A stretch of DNA of 38,465 bases, from NCBI GenBank assembly GCA_035379625.1, contig DAOSVM010000024.1, positions 1-38,465 of the forward strand, given 5' to 3'. The stretch's first letter is position 1. Every line of letters begins with the position of its first letter. The notes below the pieces were generated by a model. That model saw only the letters and a list, made by a program, of their open reading frames with translations, had not been told where the DNA came from and did not search any database. Positions 22,425 to 30,951 of the stretch are shown here, in pieces. A program made the translations under genes and the position numbers. This DNA comes from DAOSCP01 sp035379625 (GTDB taxonomy: Bacteria > Bacteroidota > Ignavibacteria > Ignavibacteriales > DAOSCP01).

Positions 22425-23828
22425 ATGAATAAAAATTTACAAAAGATAACACTTTTTATTTTGGATTTTTTTACAATTAATTTATCCTATCTTATATATT
22501 ATTATATCCGAGTTAACACAGGTCTTTTTAATGTTATTATAGTACCAGATGTCCTTTCTACAATGTTAATAATGTATATTTATTGGATATTATGGTTTAT
22601 GTTTGTAGGAATGTATCGAGAGTGGTTTGCTTTTTCCCGTTTCGATGAATTAAATGTTTTATTTAAGGTTACATTTATTGGTATTTTCTTATTATTTGCG
22701 TTTATATTTTGGGATGATTATGCAACTGGAGAAAGTAATGCACAAAGATTTTTGATATTTTTATATTGGGCAATTTTATTTGTAATCGTTGGTTCTGGAA
22801 GAATTGTTCTGAGAAGTATTCAAAGAAAACTACTTATAAAAGGAATAGGCCGAAGGAATGCTTTAATTGTTGGATTTAATGAAAAAGCTTTTGAGATGCA
22901 TGAAAAGATTTTGGAAAATAGACATTTAGGATTGGATGTTATAGGATATATTTCTGTTGATAAAGAAAATATTGGTAAAAGTTATAATAATGTGATGGTA
23001 ATAGCAGGCATAGACCAGATTAAGGAGATAATAGATCTTTATAATATAAAGGAAATTATTATTGCACTATCACAAAAGTATGATAATGAAATGTTGGAAG
23101 TAATTTCGAAATGTGATTATAAAAATGTTGGAATTAAGATAGTACCTGATTTGTATGAAATTATCAGTGGTTCTGCTAGGACTATACATATCTATGGTTT
23201 TCCATTGATAGATGTTTTTCCAGAAATTATGCCAGTTTGGGCAATGAAAGTTAAAAGGCTTATGGATATAGTTGCCGCGATAATAATTTTGGTTTTATCT
23301 GCACCGGTATGTTTGATAACAGCAATAGCTATAAAATTAGAAAGTAAAGGGCCAGTTTTATTCAAACAAGAGAGAAGTGGATTGAATGGGGAACCTTTTA
23401 TGATGTACAAATTTAGATCGATGAGGCAAGATGCAGAAGCTAAAACAGGGCCTGTTTGGGCATCAAAAAATGATCCACGAGTTACAAAAGTTGGTAAATT
23501 TATCAGAAAGGTGAGAATTGACGAAATTCCACAAATGATTAATGTTTTGAAAGGTGAGATGAGTCTTGTAGGCCCTAGACCTGAAAGGCCAGTTTTTGTT
23601 GAGAAATTTGCACAAGAAATTCCATTATATAAAAAACGATTGAAAGTTCGTCCCGGTGTTACAGGATGGGCACAAGTAAATCATAAATATGATGAAACTA
23701 TTGAAGATGTAAAGAAAAAACTGAAATATGATTTATTTTATATCGAAAATATGTCTATTCGTATGGATATTAAGATTATGTTTAAGACAGCAGTAACAAT
23801 GATTTTTGGTAAAGGCCATTTTAGTTAA
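22425..23828 (+). CDS. Polyprenyl glycosylphosphotransferase (WbaP/WcaJ family)
   Basis: The 467-residue membrane enzyme transfers a sugar-1-phosphate from a nucleotide sugar to undecaprenyl phosphate, starting a surface or exopolysaccharide unit. Four N-terminal membrane helices (about 8-125) and a Rossmann-like CoA_binding_3 domain (about 140-265) precede the bacterial sugar transferase domain. That domain has KRLMDIVAA with a membrane re-entrant helix, LFKQER, YKFRSM (about 327-332), the catalytic region RIDEIPQ (about 365-371), GPRPERP and the C-terminal RPGVTGWAQV. All key residues are present. No obvious ribosome binding site precedes the ATG. The next gene starts 8 bases after its stop. 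The sugar is unknown. Confidence 0.9.
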   Translation: MNKNLQKITLFILDFFTINLSYLIYYYIRVNTGLFNVIIVPDVLSTMLIMYIYWILWFMFVGMYREWFAFSRFDELNVLFKVTFIGIFLLFAFIFWDDYATGESNAQRFLIFLYWAILFVIVGSGRIVLRSIQRKLLIKGIGRRNALIVGFNEKAFEMHEKILENRHLGLDVIGYISVDKENIGKSYNNVMVIAGIDQIKEIIDLYNIKEIIIALSQKYDNEMLEVISKCDYKNVGIKIVPDLYEIISGSARTIHIYGFPLIDVFPEIMPVWAMKVKRLMDIVAAIIILVLSAPVCLITAIAIKLESKGPVLFKQERSGLNGEPFMMYKFRSMRQDAEAKTGPVWASKNDPRVTKVGKFIRKVRIDEIPQMINVLKGEMSLVGPRPERPVFVEKFAQEIPLYKKRLKVRPGVTGWAQVNHKYDETIEDVKKKLKYDLFYIENMSIRMDIKIMFKTAVTMIFGKGHFS

Positions 23829-23836
23829 GAGGGAAT

Positions 23837-24559
23837 ATGACAGAAAAAGTTTTAATAATTATACCAACATACAACGAAATTGAAAATATTTCTAAAATGA
23901 TCAAATATATCAGAGAAAATTATCCTGATATTTATATTTTGGTTGTTGATGATAATTCTCCAGATGGTACAGGAGATTACGTCGAAAATATAACAAAGAC
24001 AGATGATAAAGTAAAACTGATTAGAAGATCAGGTAAACTTGGATTAGGGACTGCTTATGTTAAAGGTTTTAAATATGCTATCGAGAATAAGTATGATTAT
24101 ATATTTGAAATGGATGCGGATTTTTCCCACGATCCAGCTGAAATTAAAAATTTCCTTATAGCAATTCAAAATGCTGATTTGGTTTTAGGAAGTCGTTATA
24201 TTAATGGTGTAAATGTTATTAATTGGCCAATGAAAAGATTGCTATTAAGTTATTTTGCAAATTATTATACAAGATTAGTTACAGGAATGCCAATTAAGGA
24301 TGCAACTGGCGGTTTTAAGTGTTTTAGGCGTAAAGTGTTAGAAAATATTGATTTAAGCAAAATAAAATCTAATGGTTATTCTTTCCAAATTGAAATGACT
24401 TTTAAAGCATGGGTAAAAGGATTTAAAATTGTAGAAATTCCTATAATTTTTGTAGATAGAGTCCAAGGTGTTTCCAAAATGTCAAAAAAAATTGTTAGAG
24501 AAGCAGTTCTTATGGTTTGGAAGTTAAGATTGTTGAAAATTTTTGGTAAAATTAAATGA
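23837..24559 (+). CDS. Polyprenol-phosphate mannose synthase-like glycosyltransferase (GT2)
   Basis: The 240-residue protein matches dolichol/polyprenol monophosphomannose synthase: IIIPTYNEIENI (7-18), VVDDNSPDGTGD (36-47), GLGTAYVKGF (69-78), the metal motif DADFSHDP (93-100), GSRYINGV and DATGGFKCFRR. It has no C-terminal membrane domain, like the catalytic-subunit-only type. It would transfer a hexose, usually mannose, from GDP-sugar to polyprenyl phosphate, providing a lipid-linked donor for glycosylation outside the membrane. It is in an operon with the genes on either side: 8 bases after the phosphotransferase, and its TGA overlaps the next ATG (ATGA). Confidence 0.9.
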   Translation: MTEKVLIIIPTYNEIENISKMIKYIRENYPDIYILVVDDNSPDGTGDYVENITKTDDKVKLIRRSGKLGLGTAYVKGFKYAIENKYDYIFEMDADFSHDPAEIKNFLIAIQNADLVLGSRYINGVNVINWPMKRLLLSYFANYYTRLVTGMPIKDATGGFKCFRRKVLENIDLSKIKSNGYSFQIEMTFKAWVKGFKIVEIPIIFVDRVQGVSKMSKKIVREAVLMVWKLRLLKIFGKIK

Positions 24560-26493
24560 ATATTGATTTATCAATTATTATTGTAAATTATAACGTTAAA
24601 GAATTTCTAATAAATCTAATTAACAGTATTGAAAACGCATCGAAAAATATAAATGTTGAAATTATAATTGTTGATAACAATTCTTCTGATGGCAGCTCAG
24701 AATTTATTAAAAATAATTTTCCTACCGTAAAGCTAATTGAAAATAAAAAAAATTTAGGATTTGCTAAAGCTAATAACCAAGGTATTAAAATAGCAAAAGG
24801 GAGATATTTACTACTTTTAAATCCTGATACAGTAGTTCAGGAAAATACTTTTAGTACTTTGATTGAGTTTATGGATAAAAATCCAGAAGTAGGAATGTGC
24901 GGGTGCAAAGTATTAAATCCTGATGGGACTTTCCAGTTAGCTTGTAGAAGAAGTTTTCCGGATGTATGGGTTGCATTTACAAAAATATTTGGTTTAAGTA
25001 GCCTTTTCCCAAAATCAAAGTTGTTTGGTAAATATAACTTAACGTATTTGGATGAAAATCAAAGTTATGAAGTTGATGCTATATCCGGTTCTTTTATGTT
25101 TTTTAAGAGAGAAATATTGAATAATGTTCCGGGCTTAGATGAAGATTATTTTATGTATGGAGAAGATTTAGATTTTTGCTATAGAATAAAACAAAGCGGT
25201 TATAAAATTTATTATATACACACTACATCGATTATTCATTATAAAGGTGAAAGTACAAAGCGCAGTAGTATTGATGAAATTAAGCATTTTTATCAGGCTA
25301 TGTCGATTTTTGTAAAAAAACATTTTAAGTATAATATTGTTTTTATGTTTTTTTTACAAATGGCCATTAAGTTTAGAAGTGTGATTGCTTTTTTAATAAA
25401 ATACAAAGTAACTCTATTACAACTATTCCTTGATTTTATAACCATTGTATTTTCAATATATTTTGCTGAACAATTATATTTAGTCAATAAATTGGGTTGG
25501 TTAGGATTTTTACCTGAAGTAAAACCATATGTATATATAGTACCAGCTATAATATTTAATCTACTTTCGTTAATTTTAGGGAGTTATTCGCATAATAAAA
25601 TTTATATTTCAAAAAAATATTTATCATTGATTTTTACATTTCTTTTTATTTCAGCATTTACATTTTTCTTTAAGCAATATGGATATAGCAGAGTTGTAAC
25701 AGCTTTAAGTTTTACTTTTTCTGGGATTATTATTTTCGTTTTAAGCTTAATATTTAAGGTATTATTTTATTCATATTCACCAAATTTTGTTAAAGTTGCA
25801 GTTTTTGGAACTGAGGAAAACAGTTTAAAACTAAGTGATAAACTGAAAAATAGCATAAATATTGTGTATGAACATAAAGGTTTGATAAGTTTATCTCCGG
25901 ATTTGTTGAATAAGAATATCGATGGATATAAAGTTATTGGTACGATTGATAATTTAGAAAAATGTATTTTAGATTATTCACTTGAAAAAATTATTATTCC
26001 GCCAAATTTATTAAGTTTTGAAGGTATTATGAAATTGTTGATAAGATGTCAAAATAAAGTGGAATTATTGCTTGCTACAAATGAATTAGATTATTTGGTT
26101 GGTAAAAATAATTCATATTTAGATGAAAGCTTAAAATTTTTATCTATTGAATATGAAATTTATAGGACAAAAAATAAAATTTTAAAGAGGTTTCTTGATT
26201 TGTCAATATTGATAGTATTTGCAATATTATTGCCTTTACGATATATTAGTAAAAATCGTTTCATAAAAAATGTTTATAAAAATTATTTCCAAGTAATAAA
26301 AAATGAATTAAGTATTGTTGGAATTGATGAAAATTCTGAAAATTTGGGATTGTGTAAAGTTGGTATTACAGGACTTTGGTATATTAAACAAGTTGAAAAT
26401 AGGGAAGAGATTGAAAAACTTAATATAATGTATGCAAAAAATTATTCATTGTTGTGGGATTTAAGAATTATATTTGAAAGTTTTAAGATTTAA
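24556..26493 (+). CDS. GT2 glycosyltransferase fused to a degenerate phosphoglycosyltransferase
   Basis: Residues about 1-250 of this 645-residue protein are a WbbL/rhamnosyltransferase-like GT2 domain: IIIVNYNVKEFL (7-18), VDNNSSDGS (39-47), the NPDT metal motif (89-92), ISGSFMFFKRE and DEDYFMYGEDLDFCYR. About six membrane helices follow (roughly 265-410), then a Rossmann-like domain (about 415-520). The C-terminal 110 residues align with the end of the upstream phosphotransferase (KRFLDL, NELSIVG, GITGLWYIKQVE, YAKNYSLLWDLRIIF). The KFRSM and DE-PQ catalytic segments are gone. So the second half looks like an inactive copy of the enzyme encoded at 22425. It overlaps the previous gene by 4 bases and converges with the RNase H gene. 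Confidence 0.85.
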   Translation: MNIDLSIIIVNYNVKEFLINLINSIENASKNINVEIIIVDNNSSDGSSEFIKNNFPTVKLIENKKNLGFAKANNQGIKIAKGRYLLLLNPDTVVQENTFSTLIEFMDKNPEVGMCGCKVLNPDGTFQLACRRSFPDVWVAFTKIFGLSSLFPKSKLFGKYNLTYLDENQSYEVDAISGSFMFFKREILNNVPGLDEDYFMYGEDLDFCYRIKQSGYKIYYIHTTSIIHYKGESTKRSSIDEIKHFYQAMSIFVKKHFKYNIVFMFFLQMAIKFRSVIAFLIKYKVTLLQLFLDFITIVFSIYFAEQLYLVNKLGWLGFLPEVKPYVYIVPAIIFNLLSLILGSYSHNKIYISKKYLSLIFTFLFISAFTFFFKQYGYSRVVTALSFTFSGIIIFVLSLIFKVLFYSYSPNFVKVAVFGTEENSLKLSDKLKNSINIVYEHKGLISLSPDLLNKNIDGYKVIGTIDNLEKCILDYSLEKIIIPPNLLSFEGIMKLLIRCQNKVELLLATNELDYLVGKNNSYLDESLKFLSIEYEIYRTKNKILKRFLDLSILIVFAILLPLRYISKNRFIKNVYKNYFQVIKNELSIVGIDENSENLGLCKVGITGLWYIKQVENREEIEKLNIMYAKNYSLLWDLRIIFESFKI

Positions 26494-27221
26494 ACAATAC
26501 CTAATACTTTTTTTGCTAATTTGTCTACGTAATCATTCCAATAATTACCGCTATGAGATTTAACTTTTATCCAGTTGATTTTAATGTTAATTTTTTGCAT
26601 AAAATTGAAATATTCTTCAGTAAGGGGATTGTTTCTTTTCCAATTGCCAGTAGCCCATTCTTTAATGCCGTTATAATCGTAGTAGAGATTAATATTATCA
26701 TAGTTTTTTTCTTTAGCATAAGTTAATGCTTTTTCAATAGCTTTAATTTCACCTGTGACATTTCGGTATTGAATGAGTTGAGGATTTAATATTTTAAAAG
26801 CTTCTTCTTTTATTAAAGAATCGTTTTGTAATATAACATATGCAGAAGAGACTAAATTTTTATGGTATGAGCCATCCACGTAAATGTTTATATGACTATG
26901 AAAAGTATTGGTTTGTATAGGCTCAGTGTTTACTTGCTTAGCACGCTTATTATCAACGAGCCCATTATAAGAAATAATATTTTCATTAGGGAGATTTAAT
27001 TTCGAAATAAAGGCTAAGAAATTGGGATCTGGTGAATAGAGTGTAAATTTATTTTTAGTTGGTTTGTAGTAAAGACTGAGAACGTGATTGTTAATCCATA
27101 AATTAATTGAATATTCACGAAGAGAATCGAAATCTATTTCAGACGATATGTTGTTATTTTGAAGTAAGTTTTGGATTTCTTGTGCTTTTTGTAGCAAAAT
27201 ATCTTTGTTTGAAGTTTTCAT
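26490..27221 (-). CDS. Type 1 ribonuclease H with unrecognised N-terminal domain
   Basis: Residues about 108-240 form an RNase HI fold that cleaves RNA in RNA-DNA hybrids. The catalytic set is Asp116 (IYVDGSY), Glu158 (GEIKAIEKAL), Asp182 (YYDYNG) and Asp233 in the HSGNYWNDYVDKLAKK helix, with His223 matching the flexible-loop histidine. The first 105 residues are a separate domain I do not recognise; a substrate-binding role would parallel other RNases H. No signal peptide is present. Its stop overlaps the end of the convergent glycosyltransferase gene by 4 bases. Confidence 0.85.
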   Translation of the reverse strand: MKTSNKDILLQKAQEIQNLLQNNNISSEIDFDSLREYSINLWINNHVLSLYYKPTKNKFTLYSPDPNFLAFISKLNLPNENIISYNGLVDNKRAKQVNTEPIQTNTFHSHINIYVDGSYHKNLVSSAYVILQNDSLIKEEAFKILNPQLIQYRNVTGEIKAIEKALTYAKEKNYDNINLYYDYNGIKEWATGNWKRNNPLTEEYFNFMQKINIKINWIKVKSHSGNYWNDYVDKLAKKVLGIV

Positions 27222-27289
27222 ATAATTTTTGAATAAATAAAAAAAATATTATTTTTAAAAAAAGTAATATAAACAATAATAGGTGAAAA

Positions 27290-28345
27290 ATGAAATATCA
27301 TATGGTGAGTGGTGCCTGCGGTTTTGTGGGTAGAAATGTTGTAAAAGCTCTATTAAAGAGAACGAATGACAGAATAATAATGGTTGATGATTTATCAGTA
27401 GGTACACATCCTGCAACCTGGTTGGATAATTTTACATCTAAGAAAGTTAAAGATCTTGAGATTATTGGTGAAGATGAAAGATTGCTGTTTTGGCAGACTG
27501 ATATAAGGTTATTTTTGAAAAGATTTAATGAAAATCCAGAATTTTTGAAACAAGAATACGGAATTGATTGTTATAAAATAAGTGATGCGTTCCATTTTGC
27601 TGCAATAGTAGGAGGAAGAGCTAAAATTGATGGAGATCCGATGGCAGTAGCATTAGATTTATCAATAGATGCAGAATTTTTTAACTGGGTATGTAAACAT
27701 AAACCTGAAAGAGTATTATATCCAAGTTCGAGTGCTGCATATCCTAATGCGTTACAAACAGAAAGCAATGCTGTTGCTTTGAAGGAGGAAATGATAAATG
27801 TAAATGCTGATTATATAGGTAAGCCAGATATGACATATGGATGGACGAAATTAACAGGTGAATATTTGGCGTTTATTGCAGCGAAATATTATGGAATATC
27901 AGTAACTTGTATAAGACCATTTTCAGGTTATGGTGAAGATCAGGATTTATCATATCCAGTTCCGGCAATAGCAGACAGAGCTGCGAGGAAAGAAGATCCA
28001 TTTGTAGTTTGGGGTACAGGCCAACAAGGAAGAGATTTTGTCCATATAGACGATGTAATAGATTGCATGTTGCTTGCAATGGATAAAATTCACGATGGAA
28101 GAGGAATTAACATTGGTTCAGGAAAATTGACAACATTTTTGGAATTGATAGAATTATTTACAAAATTTGCTGGTTATAAACCAACAATAAAACCTTTGGT
28201 AGATAAACCTATGGGTGTACATTCGAGGTATAGCGATATGACATATGTAAAAAATGAGTTAGGTTGGGAGCCGAAAATTTCACTTGAGGAAGGAATGTAT
28301 AGGGTATATCAGAAAGCATTAGAGAGAATAAATACAAAAAAATAA
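27290..28345 (+). CDS. NAD-dependent sugar-nucleotide epimerase/dehydratase (extended SDR)
   Basis: The 351-residue protein is an extended short-chain dehydrogenase. The nucleotide-binding motif is SGACGFVG (7-14), the catalytic Tyr183-x3-Lys187 is in MTYGWTK with Ser147/148 in YPSSSAAYP. The C-terminal half has RPFSGYGEDQD, GRDFVHIDDVID and a LGWEPKISLEEG tail, typical of UDP-glucose 4-epimerase and GDP-mannose epimerase relatives. It should supply an activated sugar to the surface-polysaccharide genes upstream, although it is separated from them by the opposite-strand RNase H gene. The exact substrate is not decidable. AGGTGA (27281-27286) lies before the ATG. Confidence 0.85.
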   Translation: MKYHMVSGACGFVGRNVVKALLKRTNDRIIMVDDLSVGTHPATWLDNFTSKKVKDLEIIGEDERLLFWQTDIRLFLKRFNENPEFLKQEYGIDCYKISDAFHFAAIVGGRAKIDGDPMAVALDLSIDAEFFNWVCKHKPERVLYPSSSAAYPNALQTESNAVALKEEMINVNADYIGKPDMTYGWTKLTGEYLAFIAAKYYGISVTCIRPFSGYGEDQDLSYPVPAIADRAARKEDPFVVWGTGQQGRDFVHIDDVIDCMLLAMDKIHDGRGINIGSGKLTTFLELIELFTKFAGYKPTIKPLVDKPMGVHSRYSDMTYVKNELGWEPKISLEEGMYRVYQKALERINTKK

Positions 28346-28484
28346 AAAAAAATGAAAATTTTTTCCAAAATAATATTGTAAATACGATTTAATAATTGTT
28401 TAAAAATGAATAATATTAAATAACATTAAATTAATAAAGCACATTAAATGTGAAATTAGTCACCTAAAAAATACGTTTTAGAAC

Positions 28485-28513
28485 TTGACAAAAATATTTT
28501 TAAAACTTATACT
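28485..28513 (+). promoter_or_regulatory. Strong sigma70-type promoter of trxA
   Basis: -35 TTGACA (28485-28490), 17-base spacer, -10 TATACT (28508-28513). This is a perfect -35 and a 5/6 -10 at ideal spacing, the clearest promoter in the window. It ends 47 bases before the trxA ATG. Confidence 0.75.
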
Positions 28514-28560
28514 GAAAAAAGTTAGTAAAGTTTATATGAATAAAAGGGAGATAATAAATA

Positions 28561-28887
28561 ATGGTTCCAGTAATTATAACAGATGAAACATTTGAAAAAG
28601 AAGTAATGCAAAGTGAATTACCGGTGATAGTAGATTTTTGGGCAACTTGGTGTGGGCCTTGTAAAATGATAGCTCCGATAATAGAAGAATTAGCAAAAGA
28701 ATATGATGGAAAAGTAAAAGTTTGTAAAATAGACGTTGATGAAAATCCTTCGGTTGCTACATCATTTGGCATAAGAAGTATACCAACTGTTCTATTTTTC
28801 AAAAATGGTCAAAAAGTTGATGCTATCATAGGAGCAGTACAGAAGAGCAATTTTGTTCACAAAATTCAGACAAATTTTGGGTTGTAG
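28561..28887 (+). CDS. trxA: Thioredoxin
   Basis: The 108-residue protein is a classic cytoplasmic thioredoxin that reduces protein disulfides with electrons from thioredoxin reductase. It shows the VDFWATWCGPCK active site (Cys31, Cys34), the buried Asp in VIVDFWA, the cis-proline in RSIPTV and the VLFFKNGQ strand. Length is standard. GGGAG (about 28546-28550) precedes the ATG and a near-consensus promoter lies upstream. No reductase is in the window. Confidence 0.95.
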   Translation: MVPVIITDETFEKEVMQSELPVIVDFWATWCGPCKMIAPIIEELAKEYDGKVKVCKIDVDENPSVATSFGIRSIPTVLFFKNGQKVDAIIGAVQKSNFVHKIQTNFGL

Positions 28888-28921
28888 AATGTATTGCTTA
28901 AACGATGCATCAAAAATTAAT

Positions 28922-28950
28922 TTGACTTTAAATTATTATTTAATTAACTT
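28922..28950 (+). promoter_or_regulatory. Possible promoter of the T9SS-exported protein gene
   Basis: TTGACT (28922-28927), 17-base spacer, TAACTT (28945-28950). The -35 is good and the -10 is weak. A GGAGG ribosome binding site follows at 28973-28977. Confidence 0.3.
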
Positions 28951-28982
28951 ATTTTTAACAATTAATTAAAACGGAGGTTCCG

Positions 28983-30855
28983 ATGAGGAAATTACTCAGT
29001 GCTGCGTTAGTATTATCACTAACAGCCTTACTATCTGCTCAAAATGTTGAGCTAATTAAAAAATATGCTCAAGAAGCAAAAGTAACTCCTGCTGCTCCTA
29101 TTATTATGAATGAGTCAGCAACAACAACAGTTTCTAATGATGTGAATTTATCCCCCAAAAAAGTTGGTTCACTTACAGTAGTTGAAGCAACNNNNNNNNN
29201 NNNNNNNNNNNNNNNNNNNNNNNNNNNNNNNNNNNNNNNNNNNNNNNNNNNNNNNNNNNNNNNNNNNNNNNNNNNNNNNNNNNNNNNNNNNTACATCCTC
29301 AGGTAGATATCCGTCAGCAGCGTTTTATAATCCTGGAAAATCAGCTACTGCAGCAGATGCCGGAATTTTAGCAGTATTCCCAAAAACTTTACCATCACCA
29401 GCATGGTCAACATTTGCCTGGGGATTTGACCAAGGGCAAGCAGGTTCAGTTTTATCGGATAATATAGATTCACCTGGTACAGGTTATCTTTGGGATTCAC
29501 AACAACCATGTATGGTAAGTGATAAATTAGAAACAGATGGTACAGCTTGGGTTTACTGGTACTCATCTAAATCGCCTGAGAGTAGTGGTGATACAGCTTC
29601 AGTTAAATTCTGGAGAACAAAAGATTTTTCAAATATTGAAAAATTAGAACCAGAAGTTTGGTCTAGTATACATTTTAACTTAAATGGACAAATATCAGCT
29701 GGACAAAAAGTTGTAAACGGAAATATTTATGTTGGCTTTGTAGCACCTTTTAATAAATATTACGTAGATACAACTGATTTAGGAGGTAAAAAATTTACAA
29801 CTATACCTAGTGGATGGTATGTAGGTTATTCCAAATCTACAGATAATGGTAACCATTGGGTTGCATTTAATCAAGGGACAAAGAGCGTTGGAGAAGGTTG
29901 GAATGTATGTGATCCAAGAAGAATTCCAATGTTATCTAAATTTGATAGATTATGGGACTGGAAAAAAGGAGATGCATATGTTTCTTACGCAGCAGATATG
30001 ACTGTTGATAAAAATGGTAAAGTACACTTTATTATTGGTTTGACAGATACAATAGCTGCAACTGGTGCAGGATTACAAGGGAATATTGGTGTAGAAGCTA
30101 TAGCTGAAGTTTTTGAAACAGATAATAATGGCTGGGATGGAAGAGTAATTATGGAATATTCAAACAATGGTCAATATGATTCATATGATACATTAGTTGA
30201 TTTTAGTTATGGTGGGTTAGATCAACAAGGATATATGCCAGTTGCTGCAACAGATAAAGATGGTGAAATAATAGTTGCAACTTGGGTTGGTAAAGGTGTA
30301 GGAACCAATAATTATAACGATATATTCATGTCATATAGAAAATTAACTGATAATTATTGGTCAACCCCTGTTAATTTAACAGAAAGTGCAGATATACACG
30401 AAACATCTTATCATATAGCACCAGTAGTAAAATCATTAGGGAACAATCAATATCAAATTTTTGTAGTTTATCAATGGCCAAAAAATGGAGCATATGCTTC
30501 AGATGCAGATGAAAAAGTTACATCACTAATGGTAGGAAATTATGTATTTACAGCAGCACCAAAAGGAACAGAAGATAGCAAAGTAAAAGTTAATAATTTT
30601 GAACTAATGCAAAACTATCCAAACCCATTTAACCCTACAACAAGAATTCAATTTGTATTGCCACAATCTATGAATGTAACATTGAAAGTTTATGATGTAA
30701 TGGGTAAAGAAATTGCAACATTGTTAGATAGTAAAGCAAATGCAGGATTAAATACAGTTGAATTTAATGCATCTAATTTAGGAAGTGGGGTATACTTCTA
30801 CAAATTAAATGCTGGTTCATATAGCTCTACAAAGAAAATGGTTTTAACTAAATAA
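28983..30855 (+). CDS. Secreted T9SS-cargo protein, interrupted by an assembly gap
   Basis: The N-terminal signal peptide (MRKLLSAALVLSLTALLSAQ) is followed by a low-complexity linker up to the 100-N gap at 29192-29291. After the gap the protein continues to 30855 in a frame that depends on the true gap length. One Asp-box is visible (S-T-D-N-G-N-H-W, 29836-29859), hinting at a beta-propeller of the BNR/sialidase type without proving enzymatic activity. The C-terminus (from about 30595) is a T9SS type A sorting domain: NYPNPFNPTT, VYDVMGKEIATLL, GVYFYKL, KKMVLTK. It should be secreted across the outer membrane by T9SS. That one gene spans the gap is inferred from the matching secretion signals. 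Confidence 0.8.
29192..29291. other. Assembly gap (100 N)
   Basis: Exactly 100 N, the conventional placeholder for a gap of unknown length. The coding frames on the two sides do not match across 100 bases, so the real length differs from 100 by a non-multiple of three, or a frameshift is present. Confidence 0.99.
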
Positions 30856-30877
30856 CAACATTATAGAATTTATTTTT

Positions 30878-30913
30878 ACAAGTGCCCCATGAAAGTGGGG
30901 CGCTTGTTATGTT
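30878..30913 (+). terminator. Hairpin between T9SS cargo gene and TonB receptor gene
   Basis: ACAAGTGCCCC (30878-30888) pairs with GGGGCGCTTGT (30897-30907), 11 bp with one G-U, loop of 8. Only a broken T-run follows (TTATGTTTT), so termination may be partial. Confidence 0.55.
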
Positions 30914-30951
30914 TTAAATGATTATTAAATATTGTGTGTAAGGAGCAAAAT

